Source: Bovifimicola sp964595785 (GTDB lineage: Bacteria; Bacillota; Clostridia; Lachnospirales; Lachnospiraceae). From it: a stretch of 20,499 nt of DNA. The stretch lies in NCBI GenBank assembly GCA_964595785.1, contig CAZQRO010000032.1, positions 1 to 20,499 on the forward strand, given 5' to 3'. Numbering within the stretch: position 1 is the first letter of the stretch; every line of letters starts with the position of its first letter. Made by a program: the position numbers and the translations under genes. The notes under the pieces were generated by a model, which saw nothing but the letters and a program-made list of their open reading frames with translations, had not been told where the DNA came from and ran no database searches. Below, piece by piece: positions 1-7,379 of this stretch.

Positions 1-257
1 TCATTAGGTGAAATAAATATTATTTCATATTCTTCTCCTAAAAATTCTGCTATAGTTACTTTGAAATATTTATAAAATCGTTTATTAATGTAGCTGACAC
101 CAAGACTTTCTTCAACAACAATTGTAATTACTCCATCTTTAACTAAATGCACTTTCAACGGCTTAAGCCAGGTATCAAAAGAAACGTCAGAAATATCATA
201 TTCGTGTTTAATATAATCTAATATTTCATTCCATTTACTTTGTAAAATTTCTAACAT
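1..257 (-). CDS. dnaA: Chromosomal replication initiator protein DnaA, N-terminal part (3' end outside window)
   Basis: DnaA binds DnaA boxes at oriC, unwinds the origin and recruits the helicase. Only about 85 codons are visible, read from ATG at 257 towards position 1. The peptide begins MLEILQSKWNEILDYI and continues with SFDTWLKPLKV and a YINKRFYKYF segment. This is the pattern of DnaA domain I (a helix with a conserved Trp, then the sF-tW-pl motif). The start is supported by an AGAAAGG ribosome-binding sequence about 12 nt upstream; the nearby ATG at 268 is out of frame and hits a stop at once. The gene diverges from rpmH across a region with perfect DnaA boxes, as in most Firmicutes, which makes the assignment firm although the AAA+ and DNA-binding domains lie outside the window. 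Confidence 0.93.
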   Translation of the reverse strand, partial: MLEILQSKWNEILDYIKHEYDISDVSFDTWLKPLKVHLVKDGVITIVVEESLGVSYINKRFYKYFKVTIAEFLGEEYEIIFISPN

Positions 258-352
258 AAATAAACCATGCCTTTCTAATAATTGTCTGTAAGAAACTTAT
301 ATAAGGTATTTTTAGTATATAAATAAAAATAAGCAGAATTACAGATATATTC

Positions 353-381
353 ATTCTATAACAAAATTGACAAATTTTCAA
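353..381 (-). promoter_or_regulatory. Probable sigma-A promoter of dnaA
   Basis: On the minus strand TTGAAA (381-376) is followed after exactly 17 bp by TAGAAT (358-353), each one mismatch from consensus. Transcription would start near 345 and give a leader of about 90 nt before the dnaA ATG. A weaker alternative is TTGATT (444-439) with TATACT (422-417) at 16 bp. Confidence 0.5.
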
Positions 382-556
382 TCTAATAATAGGAAAAAAG
401 AAAGTATATGTTAAAAAGTATATAAAAATTATAATTGTAATCAATAGATATTGGAGTGAAAAAATATATTTCTAATATTATTCATGAGATAGTAAAAAAA
501 AAATATAGAAAAATATTAATATAGAAGAAACTAAATTTTATATAAATTAACAAAAA

Positions 557-577
557 TGTGGATAACAGTGTGGATAA
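557..577 (-). promoter_or_regulatory. DnaA box pair (two perfect TGTGGATAA)
   Basis: Two perfect matches to the reverse complement of the DnaA box TTATCCACA, at 557-565 and 569-577, 12 bp apart and in the same orientation. A degenerate box-like 9-mer (578-586, two mismatches) directly follows. The tandem spacing of about one helical turn suits cooperative DnaA binding. Confidence 0.88.
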
Positions 578-794
578 AGTGTATAACTTTTAAAAAAAGT
601 ATTTAAAAATACCTAATATATGCCAGTTGATAATGTTATTAAAAAAATATACATGATGTTAATAAAAATTATTAAATTAATAAAAAAATGGTTTACAATA
701 ATTATGGTGTTGATATTGTAGAAATAGTAATTCACAGTATTAAGATAATATAAAAATCTTTTAAAATGGGTTAATAATTAATATTAATGTAAAG

Positions 795-826
795 TTATCC
801 ACAAGTTATCCACAAAATGTGGATAA
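795..826 (+). promoter_or_regulatory. DnaA box triplet (two TTATCCACA and one inverted)
   Basis: Perfect TTATCCACA at 795-803 and 806-814, and a perfect inverted copy TGTGGATAA at 818-826. Offsets are 11 and 12 bp, so all three lie on nearly the same helical face. The cluster sits about 90 bp upstream of the rpmH -35 box and faces the other cluster at 557-577. Confidence 0.9.
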
Positions 827-915
827 AATTATGTAAATCTATTTTAAAGTTATGTAAAGTGGACAAGTTTATAACAGACAGTAATATTTTATAAAACCAA
901 TTATTGAAAAAAGGC

Positions 916-944
916 TTGACTTATAGGAATTTATACAATATAAT
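916..944 (+). promoter_or_regulatory. Strong sigma-A promoter of rpmH
   Basis: TTGACT (916-921), a 17-bp spacer and a perfect TATAAT (939-944). The predicted start near 951 leaves a leader of about 47 nt with a GAGGAGG ribosome-binding site at 981-987. The near-consensus promoter is expected for a ribosomal protein gene. Confidence 0.85.
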
Positions 945-997
945 TGTAACGATATTTTCCAATTTTATATTTTATGTGAAGAGGAGGTGCATGTATA

Positions 998-1132
998 ATG
1001 AAGATGACATTTCAGCCTAAAAAGAGATCAAGAGCAAAAGTTCATGGATTTAGAAAAAGAATGAGTACTGCAAGCGGAAGAAAAGTTTTAGCAGCAAGAA
1101 GATTAAAAGGAAGAAAGAAATTATCAGCTTAA
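998..1132 (+). CDS. rpmH: 50S ribosomal protein L34
   Basis: L34 is a small basic protein of the large ribosomal subunit that binds 23S rRNA. The reading frame gives 44 residues, starting MKMTFQPKKRSRAKVHGF and ending GRKKLSA. This is a near-perfect match to the family in length and in the conserved TFQPKK, HGFRKRM and GRKVLAARR blocks. GAGGAGG at 981-987 lies 10 nt before ATG 998; an in-frame ATG at 1004 is a possible alternative. An upstream ATG at 991 is out of frame and gives only a 9-codon peptide. The gene has its own promoter and is followed immediately by a terminator, so it may be mostly monocistronic, with read-through to rnpA. A pairing with rnpA next to dnaA is nearly universal. 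Confidence 0.98.
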   Translation: MKMTFQPKKRSRAKVHGFRKRMSTASGRKVLAARRLKGRKKLSA

Positions 1133-1164
1133 GACCGCAGTTATGTGGTCTTTTCTTCTTTTTT
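1132..1164 (+). terminator. Intrinsic terminator after rpmH
   Basis: An 8-bp stem (AGACCGCA 1132-1139 with TGTGGTCT 1144-1151, one G-U pair) closes a 4-nt GTTA loop and is followed by a T-rich tract to 1164. The first base of the stem is the last base of the rpmH stop codon. Confidence 0.85.
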
Positions 1165-1254
1165 ATAAAAATTAACTGATTAGAGCCAATATTGAAAAAT
1201 GGTTTTAATAGTATGGCAGAATGAGTAAACTACTATAAAAAATGGTGATTTTGA

Positions 1255-1602
1255 ATGAAAAAATTTAATTCAATTAAGAAAAATGATGAATTCAAATATG
1301 TGTATACGAACGGTAAGTCTTATGCTAATAAATATCTTGTTATGTATATGGTAAAAAGTGAAAGTGAAATAAATAGGATTGGAATATCTGTTAGCAAAAA
1401 AGTGGGAAATAGTGTTGTAAGACATCATTTAACCAGACTTATCAGAGAGAGTTTCAGATTAAATGAGAAAGAATTCAGATTTAATGCAGATATAGTAGTA
1501 GTGTTAAGAGTCCGGGCAAAAGATGCCGGATATAAGGATATACTTAGTTCGTTTCTGAATTTATGCAGATTACACAAATTATTAAAAGAAGAGATGGTGT
1601 AA
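1255..1602 (+). CDS. rnpA: Ribonuclease P protein component
   Basis: RnpA binds the RNase P RNA and helps it remove the 5' leader of pre-tRNAs. The product has 115 residues, the usual length. It opens with FNSIKKNDEFKYVYTNGKSYANKYLVMY and contains RIGISVSKKVGNSVVR, the typical KKVG-naV core, followed by RHHLTRLIRESFR, which corresponds to the RNA-binding RNR helix. That helix normally reads R-N-x-x-K-R; here the Asn and Lys positions are His and Thr (see findings). A GGTGAT sequence 7 nt upstream supports ATG 1255. The gene lies between rpmH and yidD in the conserved origin cluster, and its stop is only a few bases from a possible TTG start of yidD. Confidence 0.96.
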   Translation: MKKFNSIKKNDEFKYVYTNGKSYANKYLVMYMVKSESEINRIGISVSKKVGNSVVRHHLTRLIRESFRLNEKEFRFNADIVVVLRVRAKDAGYKDILSSFLNLCRLHKLLKEEMV

Positions 1603-1646
1603 CTTTGAAGGTTGTTAGAGTTATTTTTAGGGCATTATCTGATATA

Positions 1647-1859
1647 ATGAAATCTATATTAATCGGTGGAATAAAATTTTATAGGAGATATTTATCTCCT
1701 CTTAAGAAGAATACACATTGTAGATTTATTCCTACATGCTCACAATATGCGTTAGAAGCAATTGAAAAATATGGTCCCTTCAAAGGTGCGTATTTGGCTT
1801 TAAAAAGAATATTAAGATGCAACCCTTTTTCAAAAGGTGGTTGTGATCCTGTTCCATAA
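1647..1859 (+). CDS. yidD: Membrane protein insertion efficiency factor YidD
   Basis: YidD is a small membrane-associated protein thought to assist YidC-dependent insertion. From ATG 1647 the product has 70 residues beginning MKSILIGGIKFYRRYLSPLKK. It carries the family signatures CRFIPTCSQYALEAIEKYG and RILRCNPFSKGGCDPVP, with the conserved cysteines. The start is uncertain. The frame is open upstream to ATG 1563, inside rnpA, and a TTG at 1605 sits about 8 nt after a GAGATGG sequence and has the better ribosome-binding context. I chose 1647 because it gives the usual family length and N-terminus. The gene sits between rnpA and yidC and is probably co-transcribed and translationally coupled with both. 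Confidence 0.93.
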   Translation: MKSILIGGIKFYRRYLSPLKKNTHCRFIPTCSQYALEAIEKYGPFKGAYLALKRILRCNPFSKGGCDPVP

Positions 1860-1871
1860 AGGAGGAAGACA

Positions 1872-3260
1872 TTGTTTAATTTTATTTTGACCCAGAATAG
1901 TGTACCGGTTATCGGATGGTGTGCTAAATTACTAGGTAAAGTAATGGAATGGATATATTTATTATTTAGCAAGGGATTTAACATTGAAAATATTGGTTTA
2001 TGTATTATAATGTTCACATTAATTGTTAAGCTATTAATGATTCCATTAACTGTAAAACAGCAGAAATTTTCAAAATTATCTACACTGATGAATCCGGAGC
2101 TTCAGGCAATTCAGAAGAAGTATAAGGGAAAACGTGACAACGATTCCATGATGAAGATGAATGAAGAGACACAGGCAATATATGAGAAATATGGTACATC
2201 GCCTACAGGTAGTTGTCTTCAGTTATTAATTCAGATGCCGATTATGTTCTCACTGTATTATATTATCAGTAGTATTCCCGGATATGTTCCACAGATTTAT
2301 GATTATTACCAACCTGTTAGTAAAGCAATTGTTGCAGATTATGATTACTATAAATACTTAGATACAGCATATGATAAATATGTTGTTGGTAAAGATGGTA
2401 AAGACAAATATAAATATATTGATGATATGCTTGATTCTTTTGATACTGTATCAGAAAAAAAAGTTATTGATATATTGGCAAAATATTCTACATCACAATG
2501 GGATAATTTATCAGATTCCTATGCAAATGTTGATAATTTAGTAAATGAATTATCTGTTGTAACTGATGATGAATGGCAGGAAATAATTGATGATGCCGGT
2601 AAATCCGAAAAAGAGGATTTAGAAACTTTTATTGAAGCTGTTAAATCAAAAGATGTTTCTAAATACATTGACTCAAATGAATCAGCAGAAATAGAATCAA
2701 GTGAAAAGAAAGTTATGGAGATTAATGAATTTGGTCCGATTAACCTTAGCCAGTCACCAAAAATGATGATGGGAATAGCTATTTTAATTCCATTATTATC
2801 ATTCTTAACTCAGTGGCTTAGTGTTAAGATTTCCATGAGTGGGAATAAAGATCAGATGTCTGAAAATCCAATGGGTAATTCAATGAAGGTAATGAACGTA
2901 ATGTTACCTTTGATGTCAGCTTTTATCGCATTTACGGTTCCGGCAGGTCTTGGCTTATACTGGGTATGTACAGGTATATTCCAGATTATATCCCAGGTTT
3001 GTATAAACGCTTACTTTAAAAAAGTAGATGTTAAGGATATTATTAAAGAAAATGTAGAAAAAGCCAATAAGAAAAAAGCTAAACAGGGAATAGATGTTAA
3101 CAAAGTTGCGACGGCAGCAACAACTAATACTAAAACAATTAAAAATAATGCAAATGTTAAAACAAAACAGATTAATAATTCTAATGTGAATTATAAGTCT
3201 GGAAGCATGGCTGAAAAAGCAAATATGCTTAAAAATTATGAAGATAAAAATAGAAAGTAG
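1872..3260 (+). CDS. yidC: Membrane protein insertase YidC/Oxa1 family
   Basis: YidC inserts and folds membrane proteins, alone or with Sec. The 462-residue product starts at TTG 1872, placed 6-7 nt after GGAGG (1861-1865). Membrane segments are visible near residues 10-33, 40-60, 116-136, 300-320 and 341-380. The cytoplasmic hairpin (about 61-115, KQQKFSKLSTLMNPE then QAIYEKYGTSPTGSCLQLLIQMP) is typical of the family. Two features stand out: the groove position that is usually Arg is Lys53 (FTLIVKLLMIPLT), and about 150 mostly acidic residues (137-290) are inserted in the extracytoplasmic loop, which is short in Bacillus SpoIIIJ. No lipobox is seen at the N-terminus. The C-terminal tail from about 385 is Lys/Asn-rich, as expected for ribosome contact. 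Confidence 0.95.
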   Translation: MFNFILTQNSVPVIGWCAKLLGKVMEWIYLLFSKGFNIENIGLCIIMFTLIVKLLMIPLTVKQQKFSKLSTLMNPELQAIQKKYKGKRDNDSMMKMNEETQAIYEKYGTSPTGSCLQLLIQMPIMFSLYYIISSIPGYVPQIYDYYQPVSKAIVADYDYYKYLDTAYDKYVVGKDGKDKYKYIDDMLDSFDTVSEKKVIDILAKYSTSQWDNLSDSYANVDNLVNELSVVTDDEWQEIIDDAGKSEKEDLETFIEAVKSKDVSKYIDSNESAEIESSEKKVMEINEFGPINLSQSPKMMMGIAILIPLLSFLTQWLSVKISMSGNKDQMSENPMGNSMKVMNVMLPLMSAFIAFTVPAGLGLYWVCTGIFQIISQVCINAYFKKVDVKDIIKENVEKANKKKAKQGIDVNKVATAATTNTKTIKNNANVKTKQINNSNVNYKSGSMAEKANMLKNYEDKNRK

Positions 3261-3269
3261 GGTGAGATT

Positions 3270-3893
3270 ATGGAATTTATGGAATTTAAAGGTAAGACAG
3301 TTGATGAAGCTCTTACGGCTGCAGCAATTAAGTTAGAAACTACTAGTGATAAATTAGAATATGAAATAATCGAAGCTGGAAGCAATGGTATTTTTGGAAT
3401 AGGAAAGAAACCTGCTAAGATTAAGGCAATGAAGAAAAATTCAATTGAAGATATAGCAAGAGAATTTTTGGACAAAGTCTTTACAGCAATGAACCTTGTT
3501 GTTAATATTGATATAAAAATTGTAGAGTCAGACAGAACAATGGAAATTAATCTGTCTGGTGAAGAGATGGGACTGCTTATTGGTAAAAGAGGTCAGACAA
3601 TAGATTCATTACAGTATCTCGTAAGTCTTGTTGTCAATAGAGAGAGCAAAGAATACTTAAGAGTTAAAATTGATACTGAGAACTATCGTGAAAGAAGAAA
3701 ATCAACTCTTGAAGAATTGGCTAAAAATATATCTTATAAAGTTAAGAGAACAAAGAGGTCTGTTTCACTTGAACCAATGAATCCTTATGAAAGAAGAATT
3801 ATTCATTCTGCACTACAAAATGATAAATATGTAACTACAAAGAGCGAAGGTGAAGAACCTTACAGACATATTATAGTATTGCTTAAAAAATAA
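3270..3893 (+). CDS. khpB: Jag/KhpB RNA-binding protein (Jag_N, KH, R3H)
   Basis: KhpB (Jag, EloR) is a cytoplasmic RNA-binding protein linked to cell elongation and envelope control in Gram-positives, acting with KhpA. The product has 207 residues with three recognisable parts. A Jag_N domain lies at about 1-52 (FKGKTVDEALTAAA and then SNGIFGIGKKPAKI). A KH domain carries GLLIGKRGQTIDSLQYL near 107-123. A C-terminal R3H domain carries MNPYERRIIHSAL. Start ATG 3270 follows AGGGTGAG; a second in-frame ATG at 3279 is possible. Placement directly after yidC, 9 nt downstream, is the conserved arrangement and suggests one transcript ending at the terminator that follows. Confidence 0.94.
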   Translation: MEFMEFKGKTVDEALTAAAIKLETTSDKLEYEIIEAGSNGIFGIGKKPAKIKAMKKNSIEDIAREFLDKVFTAMNLVVNIDIKIVESDRTMEINLSGEEMGLLIGKRGQTIDSLQYLVSLVVNRESKEYLRVKIDTENYRERRKSTLEELAKNISYKVKRTKRSVSLEPMNPYERRIIHSALQNDKYVTTKSEGEEPYRHIIVLLKK

Positions 3894-3912
3894 TTTAAAG
3901 TAGTTAATAATT

Positions 3913-3955
3913 AAACCCGATAGGAATGTCATGTTCATATCGGGTTTATTATATG
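3913..3955 (+). terminator. Intrinsic terminator after khpB
   Basis: A perfect 10-bp inverted repeat, AAACCCGATA (3913-3922) and TATCGGGTTT (3938-3947), with a 15-nt loop. The following tract is T-rich but interrupted (TTTATTATAT), so termination may be partial, with read-through into mnmE. Confidence 0.75.
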
Positions 3956-3974
3956 AAAGGTATGGTTAGTTGAT

Positions 3975-5354
3975 ATGTTTAAAAGTGAGACTATAGTAGC
4001 AATATCCACGGCTATGAGTAATTCAGGAATAGGAATTGTCAGAGTGAGTGGAGAAAAATCAATAGAAATAGTTAAGAAAATATTTAGTCCGTATAAGAAA
4101 GAAAAAGATATAGAAAAAGTATCTTCTCATACAGTTCATTATGGAAATATTACAGATAAAGACAGAATTATAGATGAAGTGCTTGTAGTTATAATGAAGG
4201 CGCCGAATACCTATACCAGAGAGGATGTAGTAGAAATAGACTGTCATGGTGGTGTTCTGATAACGAAGAAAATATTCGAATTATTATTGAAAAGCGGAGC
4301 AAGATGTGCTGAACCCGGAGAATTTACAAAAAGAGCCTTTTTAAATGGAAGAATAGATTTATCTCAGGCAGAAGCGGTTACAGATATTATAAATGCTAAG
4401 AATAATTTAGCACTTGATGCATCTATTTCACAGTTAAAAGGAAACATAAGTAATATTATTAAAAAAATGAGAATGAAAATTATTCATCACATTGCTTTTA
4501 TTGAAGCAGCACTTGATGATCCTGAACATATAAGCATAGATAATTATGGTGATGAGTTAAAAATAGATGTAGATGATATATTAAATGTTTTAGATAAATT
4601 ATTAAGTACTTCAGATAATGGAAAAATCATTTCTGAAGGTATAAAAACAGTTATTTTAGGAAAACCAAATGCCGGAAAGTCTTCATTAATGAATACATTA
4701 TTAGGTGAAGACAGGGCTATTGTTACTGAAATAGCAGGTACTACAAGAGATACTTTAGAGGAATCCATGAATTTATCTGAATTGCATCTTAATATTATAG
4801 ATACTGCCGGAATAAGGGAAACAGAAGATATTGTAGAAAAGATTGGTGTGGAAAGGTCTAAGAAAACAGCATCAGAAGCTGACCTTGTAATTTATGTGGT
4901 AGATTCTTCAGTTCCAATGGATGAAAATGACAAAGAGATTATCAGACTTATTTCTGATAAAAAATCAATTGTTTTATTGAATAAAACTGATTTAGAGTGT
5001 ATAGTAACAAGAGAAGAAATAAAAAAAATTATTGATACAGAACCAATAGAGATATCAGCCAGAGAAAATGTTGGTATTGATATTCTTGAAGATAGAATTA
5101 AGAAAATGTTTTATGATGGTATGATTTCATTTAATGATGAAATATATATTACAAATTTAAGACATAAAGAGGCATTAAATGAGGCAATAGAAAGTCTTAA
5201 AATGGTCAATGAAAGTATTGACGATGAAATGCCTGAAGATTTCTACTCAATTGATTTGATGAATGCATACGAAGTACTGGGAAATATTATTGGCGAAGCT
5301 GTTTCTGACGACTTAGTTAATGAGATTTTCAGTAAGTTCTGTATGGGTAAATAA
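3975..5354 (+). CDS. mnmE: tRNA uridine-5-carboxymethylaminomethyl modification GTPase MnmE
   Basis: MnmE works with MnmG to modify U34 of several tRNAs. The 459-residue product has the usual three-part layout. The N-terminal folate-binding domain includes IVRVSGEKSIEI and EIDCHGGV. A helical domain begins around RAFLNGRIDLSQAEAV. The inserted GTPase domain shows G1 GKPNAGKSS (about 229-237), G2 TTRDT, G3 DTAG (about 275) and G4 NKTD (about 336). The C-terminus ends in CMGK, matching the conserved C-[IM]-GK tail whose Cys is important for activity. ATG 3975 is preceded by GAAAGG about 14 nt upstream; a mini-ORF starting at 3954 lies just ahead. mnmG follows after 20 nt, so the two partners are very likely co-expressed. 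Confidence 0.97.
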   Translation: MFKSETIVAISTAMSNSGIGIVRVSGEKSIEIVKKIFSPYKKEKDIEKVSSHTVHYGNITDKDRIIDEVLVVIMKAPNTYTREDVVEIDCHGGVLITKKIFELLLKSGARCAEPGEFTKRAFLNGRIDLSQAEAVTDIINAKNNLALDASISQLKGNISNIIKKMRMKIIHHIAFIEAALDDPEHISIDNYGDELKIDVDDILNVLDKLLSTSDNGKIISEGIKTVILGKPNAGKSSLMNTLLGEDRAIVTEIAGTTRDTLEESMNLSELHLNIIDTAGIRETEDIVEKIGVERSKKTASEADLVIYVVDSSVPMDENDKEIIRLISDKKSIVLLNKTDLECIVTREEIKKIIDTEPIEISARENVGIDILEDRIKKMFYDGMISFNDEIYITNLRHKEALNEAIESLKMVNESIDDEMPEDFYSIDLMNAYEVLGNIIGEAVSDDLVNEIFSKFCMGK

Positions 5355-5374
5355 ACGAAAGGTTGTAATGAATT

Positions 5375-7318
5375 ATGTCTAATGTATGTGAAGAATATGA
5401 TGTAGTTGTTGTTGGTGCAGGTCATGCGGGATGTGAAGCATCTCTTGCGTGTGCCAGAATGGGTCTTAATACGATTATGTTTACTGTTAGTGTTGACAGT
5501 ATTGCATTAATGCCATGTAATCCTAATATTGGAGGCAGTTCTAAAGGACACCTTGTAAGAGAAATTGACGCATTAGGCGGAGAAATGGGTAAAAATATTG
5601 ATAAGACATTTATTCAGTCTAAAATGTTAAATGTATCAAAAGGTCCTGCGGTTCATTCATTAAGAGCACAGGCAGATAAACATGCATATACCCATGAAAT
5701 GCGTAAAACTCTTGAAAATACTGATAATCTTACTATCAGGCAGGCAGAAGTGTCAGAGATAATTGTCGAAAATGATATAATTAAAGGAGTTAAAACATAT
5801 TCAGGAGCATCATATTATTCTAGGGCAGTTGTGCTTTGTACAGGAACATATCTTAAGGCAAGATGCATTTATGGTGATGTGAGTAATCCAACAGGACCAA
5901 ATGGTCTTCAGCCTGCAAATCATTTAACAGATTCATTAAAAGCCAATGGAATAGAAATGTTTAGATTTAAAACAGGAACACCGGCAAGAGCGGATAAACG
6001 TACAATAGATTTCTCTAAAATGGAAGAACAGTTTGGAGATAAGAGAGTAGTTCCGTTTTCTTTTTCAACTGACCCCGAATCAGTCCAGAAGGAACAGATA
6101 TCCTGCTGGCTGACTTATACTAATGAAGAAACACATAATATTATTAGAGATAATTTGGAACGTTCACCATTATTTTCAGGAATGATAGAGGGAACAGGTC
6201 CGAGATATTGTCCATCAATAGAAGATAAAGTAGTAAAATTTGCTGATAAAAACAGACATCAGGTATTTATTGAGCCTGAAGGATTATATACAAATGAAAT
6301 GTATCTTGGTGGAATGTCGAGTTCGCTTCCGGAAGATGTACAGTATGCAATGTACAGAACTGTTAAGGGACTTGAAAATGTTAAAATAGTAAGAAATGCA
6401 TATGCGATTGAATATGACTGCATTAATCCTATGCAGTTAAAATCAACTTTGGAATTTAAGAAGATTAAAGGACTATTTAGTGGTGGACAGTTTAATGGAA
6501 GTTCGGGATATGAAGAGGCGGCAGCACAGGGAATATTAGCGGGAATTAATGCCGGTCAGTTTGTAAAAGGTGAAGAACAGATAATTCTTGATCGTTCACA
6601 GGCATATTTAGGGGTGTTAGTGGATGATTTAGTTACAAAAGAAAATCATGAACCTTATAGAATGATGACTTCAAGAGCTGAATACAGATTACTTTTAAGA
6701 CAGGATAATGCTGATTTGAGATTATCCGAAATTGGTCATAGAGTGGGTCTTGTAAGTGATGAAACTTATGATAGAGTTTGTAAAAAAGAAAAGTTAATTA
6801 AAGAAGAAATTGCAAGACTTGAGTCAATAAACATAGGTGCAAATGAAAAAGTACAGAAATTTCTTGAGGAACATGATAGTACACTGCTTAAAACGGGAAC
6901 TACACTTGCAGAATTAATTAAAAGACCTGAATTAAACTATGAAATGCTTGAACAGTTTGACAGTGAAAGACAGGAACTTTCATATGATGTAATAGAACAG
7001 GTTAACATAAATATTAAGTATGATGGATATATTAAGAGACAGCTTAAACAGGTAGGGCAGTATAAGAAACTTGAGAATAAGAAGATAAGTGAAGATATAG
7101 ATTATGGTGATGTAAAGAGTCTTAGAAACGAAGCAAGACAAAAACTTAAGTTATGTAAACCTATATCTATTGGACAGGCATCTCGTATATCAGGAGTTAC
7201 ACCGGCAGATATATCAGTATTGTTAGTATATATTGAGCAGTTTAATTATTTGAAGAATAAGCAGATAGTTCAATCTAATGAAGATGAAACTGTGTTTTAC
7301 GAAAATAATGGTAATTAG
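5375..7318 (+). CDS. mnmG: tRNA uridine-5-carboxymethylaminomethyl modification enzyme MnmG (GidA)
   Basis: MnmG is the FAD-dependent partner of MnmE in U34 modification. The product has 647 residues, the full family length. It begins with a dinucleotide-binding motif VVVGAGHAGCEAS (residues 10-22). It carries the MnmG signatures MPCNPNIGGSSKGHLVREIDALGG, TGTPARAD, GPRYCPSIEDKV and GLFSGGQFNGSSGYEEAAAQG, and a helical C-terminal domain for MnmE and tRNA. GAAAGG lies 12 nt before ATG 5375. It is directly downstream of mnmE and upstream of rsmG, the standard gidA-gidB order. Nothing is missing or interrupted. Confidence 0.98.
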   Translation: MSNVCEEYDVVVVGAGHAGCEASLACARMGLNTIMFTVSVDSIALMPCNPNIGGSSKGHLVREIDALGGEMGKNIDKTFIQSKMLNVSKGPAVHSLRAQADKHAYTHEMRKTLENTDNLTIRQAEVSEIIVENDIIKGVKTYSGASYYSRAVVLCTGTYLKARCIYGDVSNPTGPNGLQPANHLTDSLKANGIEMFRFKTGTPARADKRTIDFSKMEEQFGDKRVVPFSFSTDPESVQKEQISCWLTYTNEETHNIIRDNLERSPLFSGMIEGTGPRYCPSIEDKVVKFADKNRHQVFIEPEGLYTNEMYLGGMSSSLPEDVQYAMYRTVKGLENVKIVRNAYAIEYDCINPMQLKSTLEFKKIKGLFSGGQFNGSSGYEEAAAQGILAGINAGQFVKGEEQIILDRSQAYLGVLVDDLVTKENHEPYRMMTSRAEYRLLLRQDNADLRLSEIGHRVGLVSDETYDRVCKKEKLIKEEIARLESINIGANEKVQKFLEEHDSTLLKTGTTLAELIKRPELNYEMLEQFDSERQELSYDVIEQVNINIKYDGYIKRQLKQVGQYKKLENKKISEDIDYGDVKSLRNEARQKLKLCKPISIGQASRISGVTPADISVLLVYIEQFNYLKNKQIVQSNEDETVFYENNGN

Positions 7319-7346
7319 ACATAAAGAGAAAGAGAACTAAAAAAAT

Positions 7347-7379
7347 AAGGAGTAATCGATTATCGATTAATTTATATAT
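7347..7379 (+). promoter_or_regulatory. Split ribosome-binding site of rsmG: SD, hairpin, start
   Basis: AAGGAG (7347-7352) lies 27 nt before the rsmG ATG, too far for direct use. The next base begins a perfect palindrome: TAATCGAT (7353-7360), one central T, ATCGATTA (7362-7369). As RNA this folds as a 7-bp stem with a TTA loop and leaves 10 nt to the start. The reading frame is closed upstream by TAA at 7368, so no earlier start is available. Confidence 0.6.

Larger units (their letters stand above)
258..997. other. oriC-associated intergenic region between dnaA and rpmH
   Basis: A 740-base gene-free segment, extremely AT-rich, with long A and T runs. It holds five perfect 9-bp DnaA boxes in two clusters (557-577 and 795-826) separated by about 217 bp of AT-rich DNA, the probable dnaA promoter (353-381, minus) and the rpmH promoter (916-944, plus). 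This matches the Firmicute dnaA upstream box region. I saw no convincing DnaA-trio array here, so the unwinding element may be in the AT-rich spacer or on the other side of dnaA, outside the window. Confidence 0.85.

Noticed and set aside
470..556. DnaA-trio array or unwinding element left of the first box cluster
   Set aside because: A few TAG triplets occur (for example ATATAG twice) but not as a continuous trio series in register, so the call cannot be supported.
1192..1254. Separate promoter for rnpA (TTGAAA at 1192-1197)
   Set aside because: No acceptable -10 box at 16-18 bp; read-through from rpmH or an unseen promoter is as likely.
1679..2017. Minus-strand frame opposite yidD and yidC
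   Set aside because: Both plus-strand genes are clear family members with ribosome-binding context; the opposite frame shows no domain.
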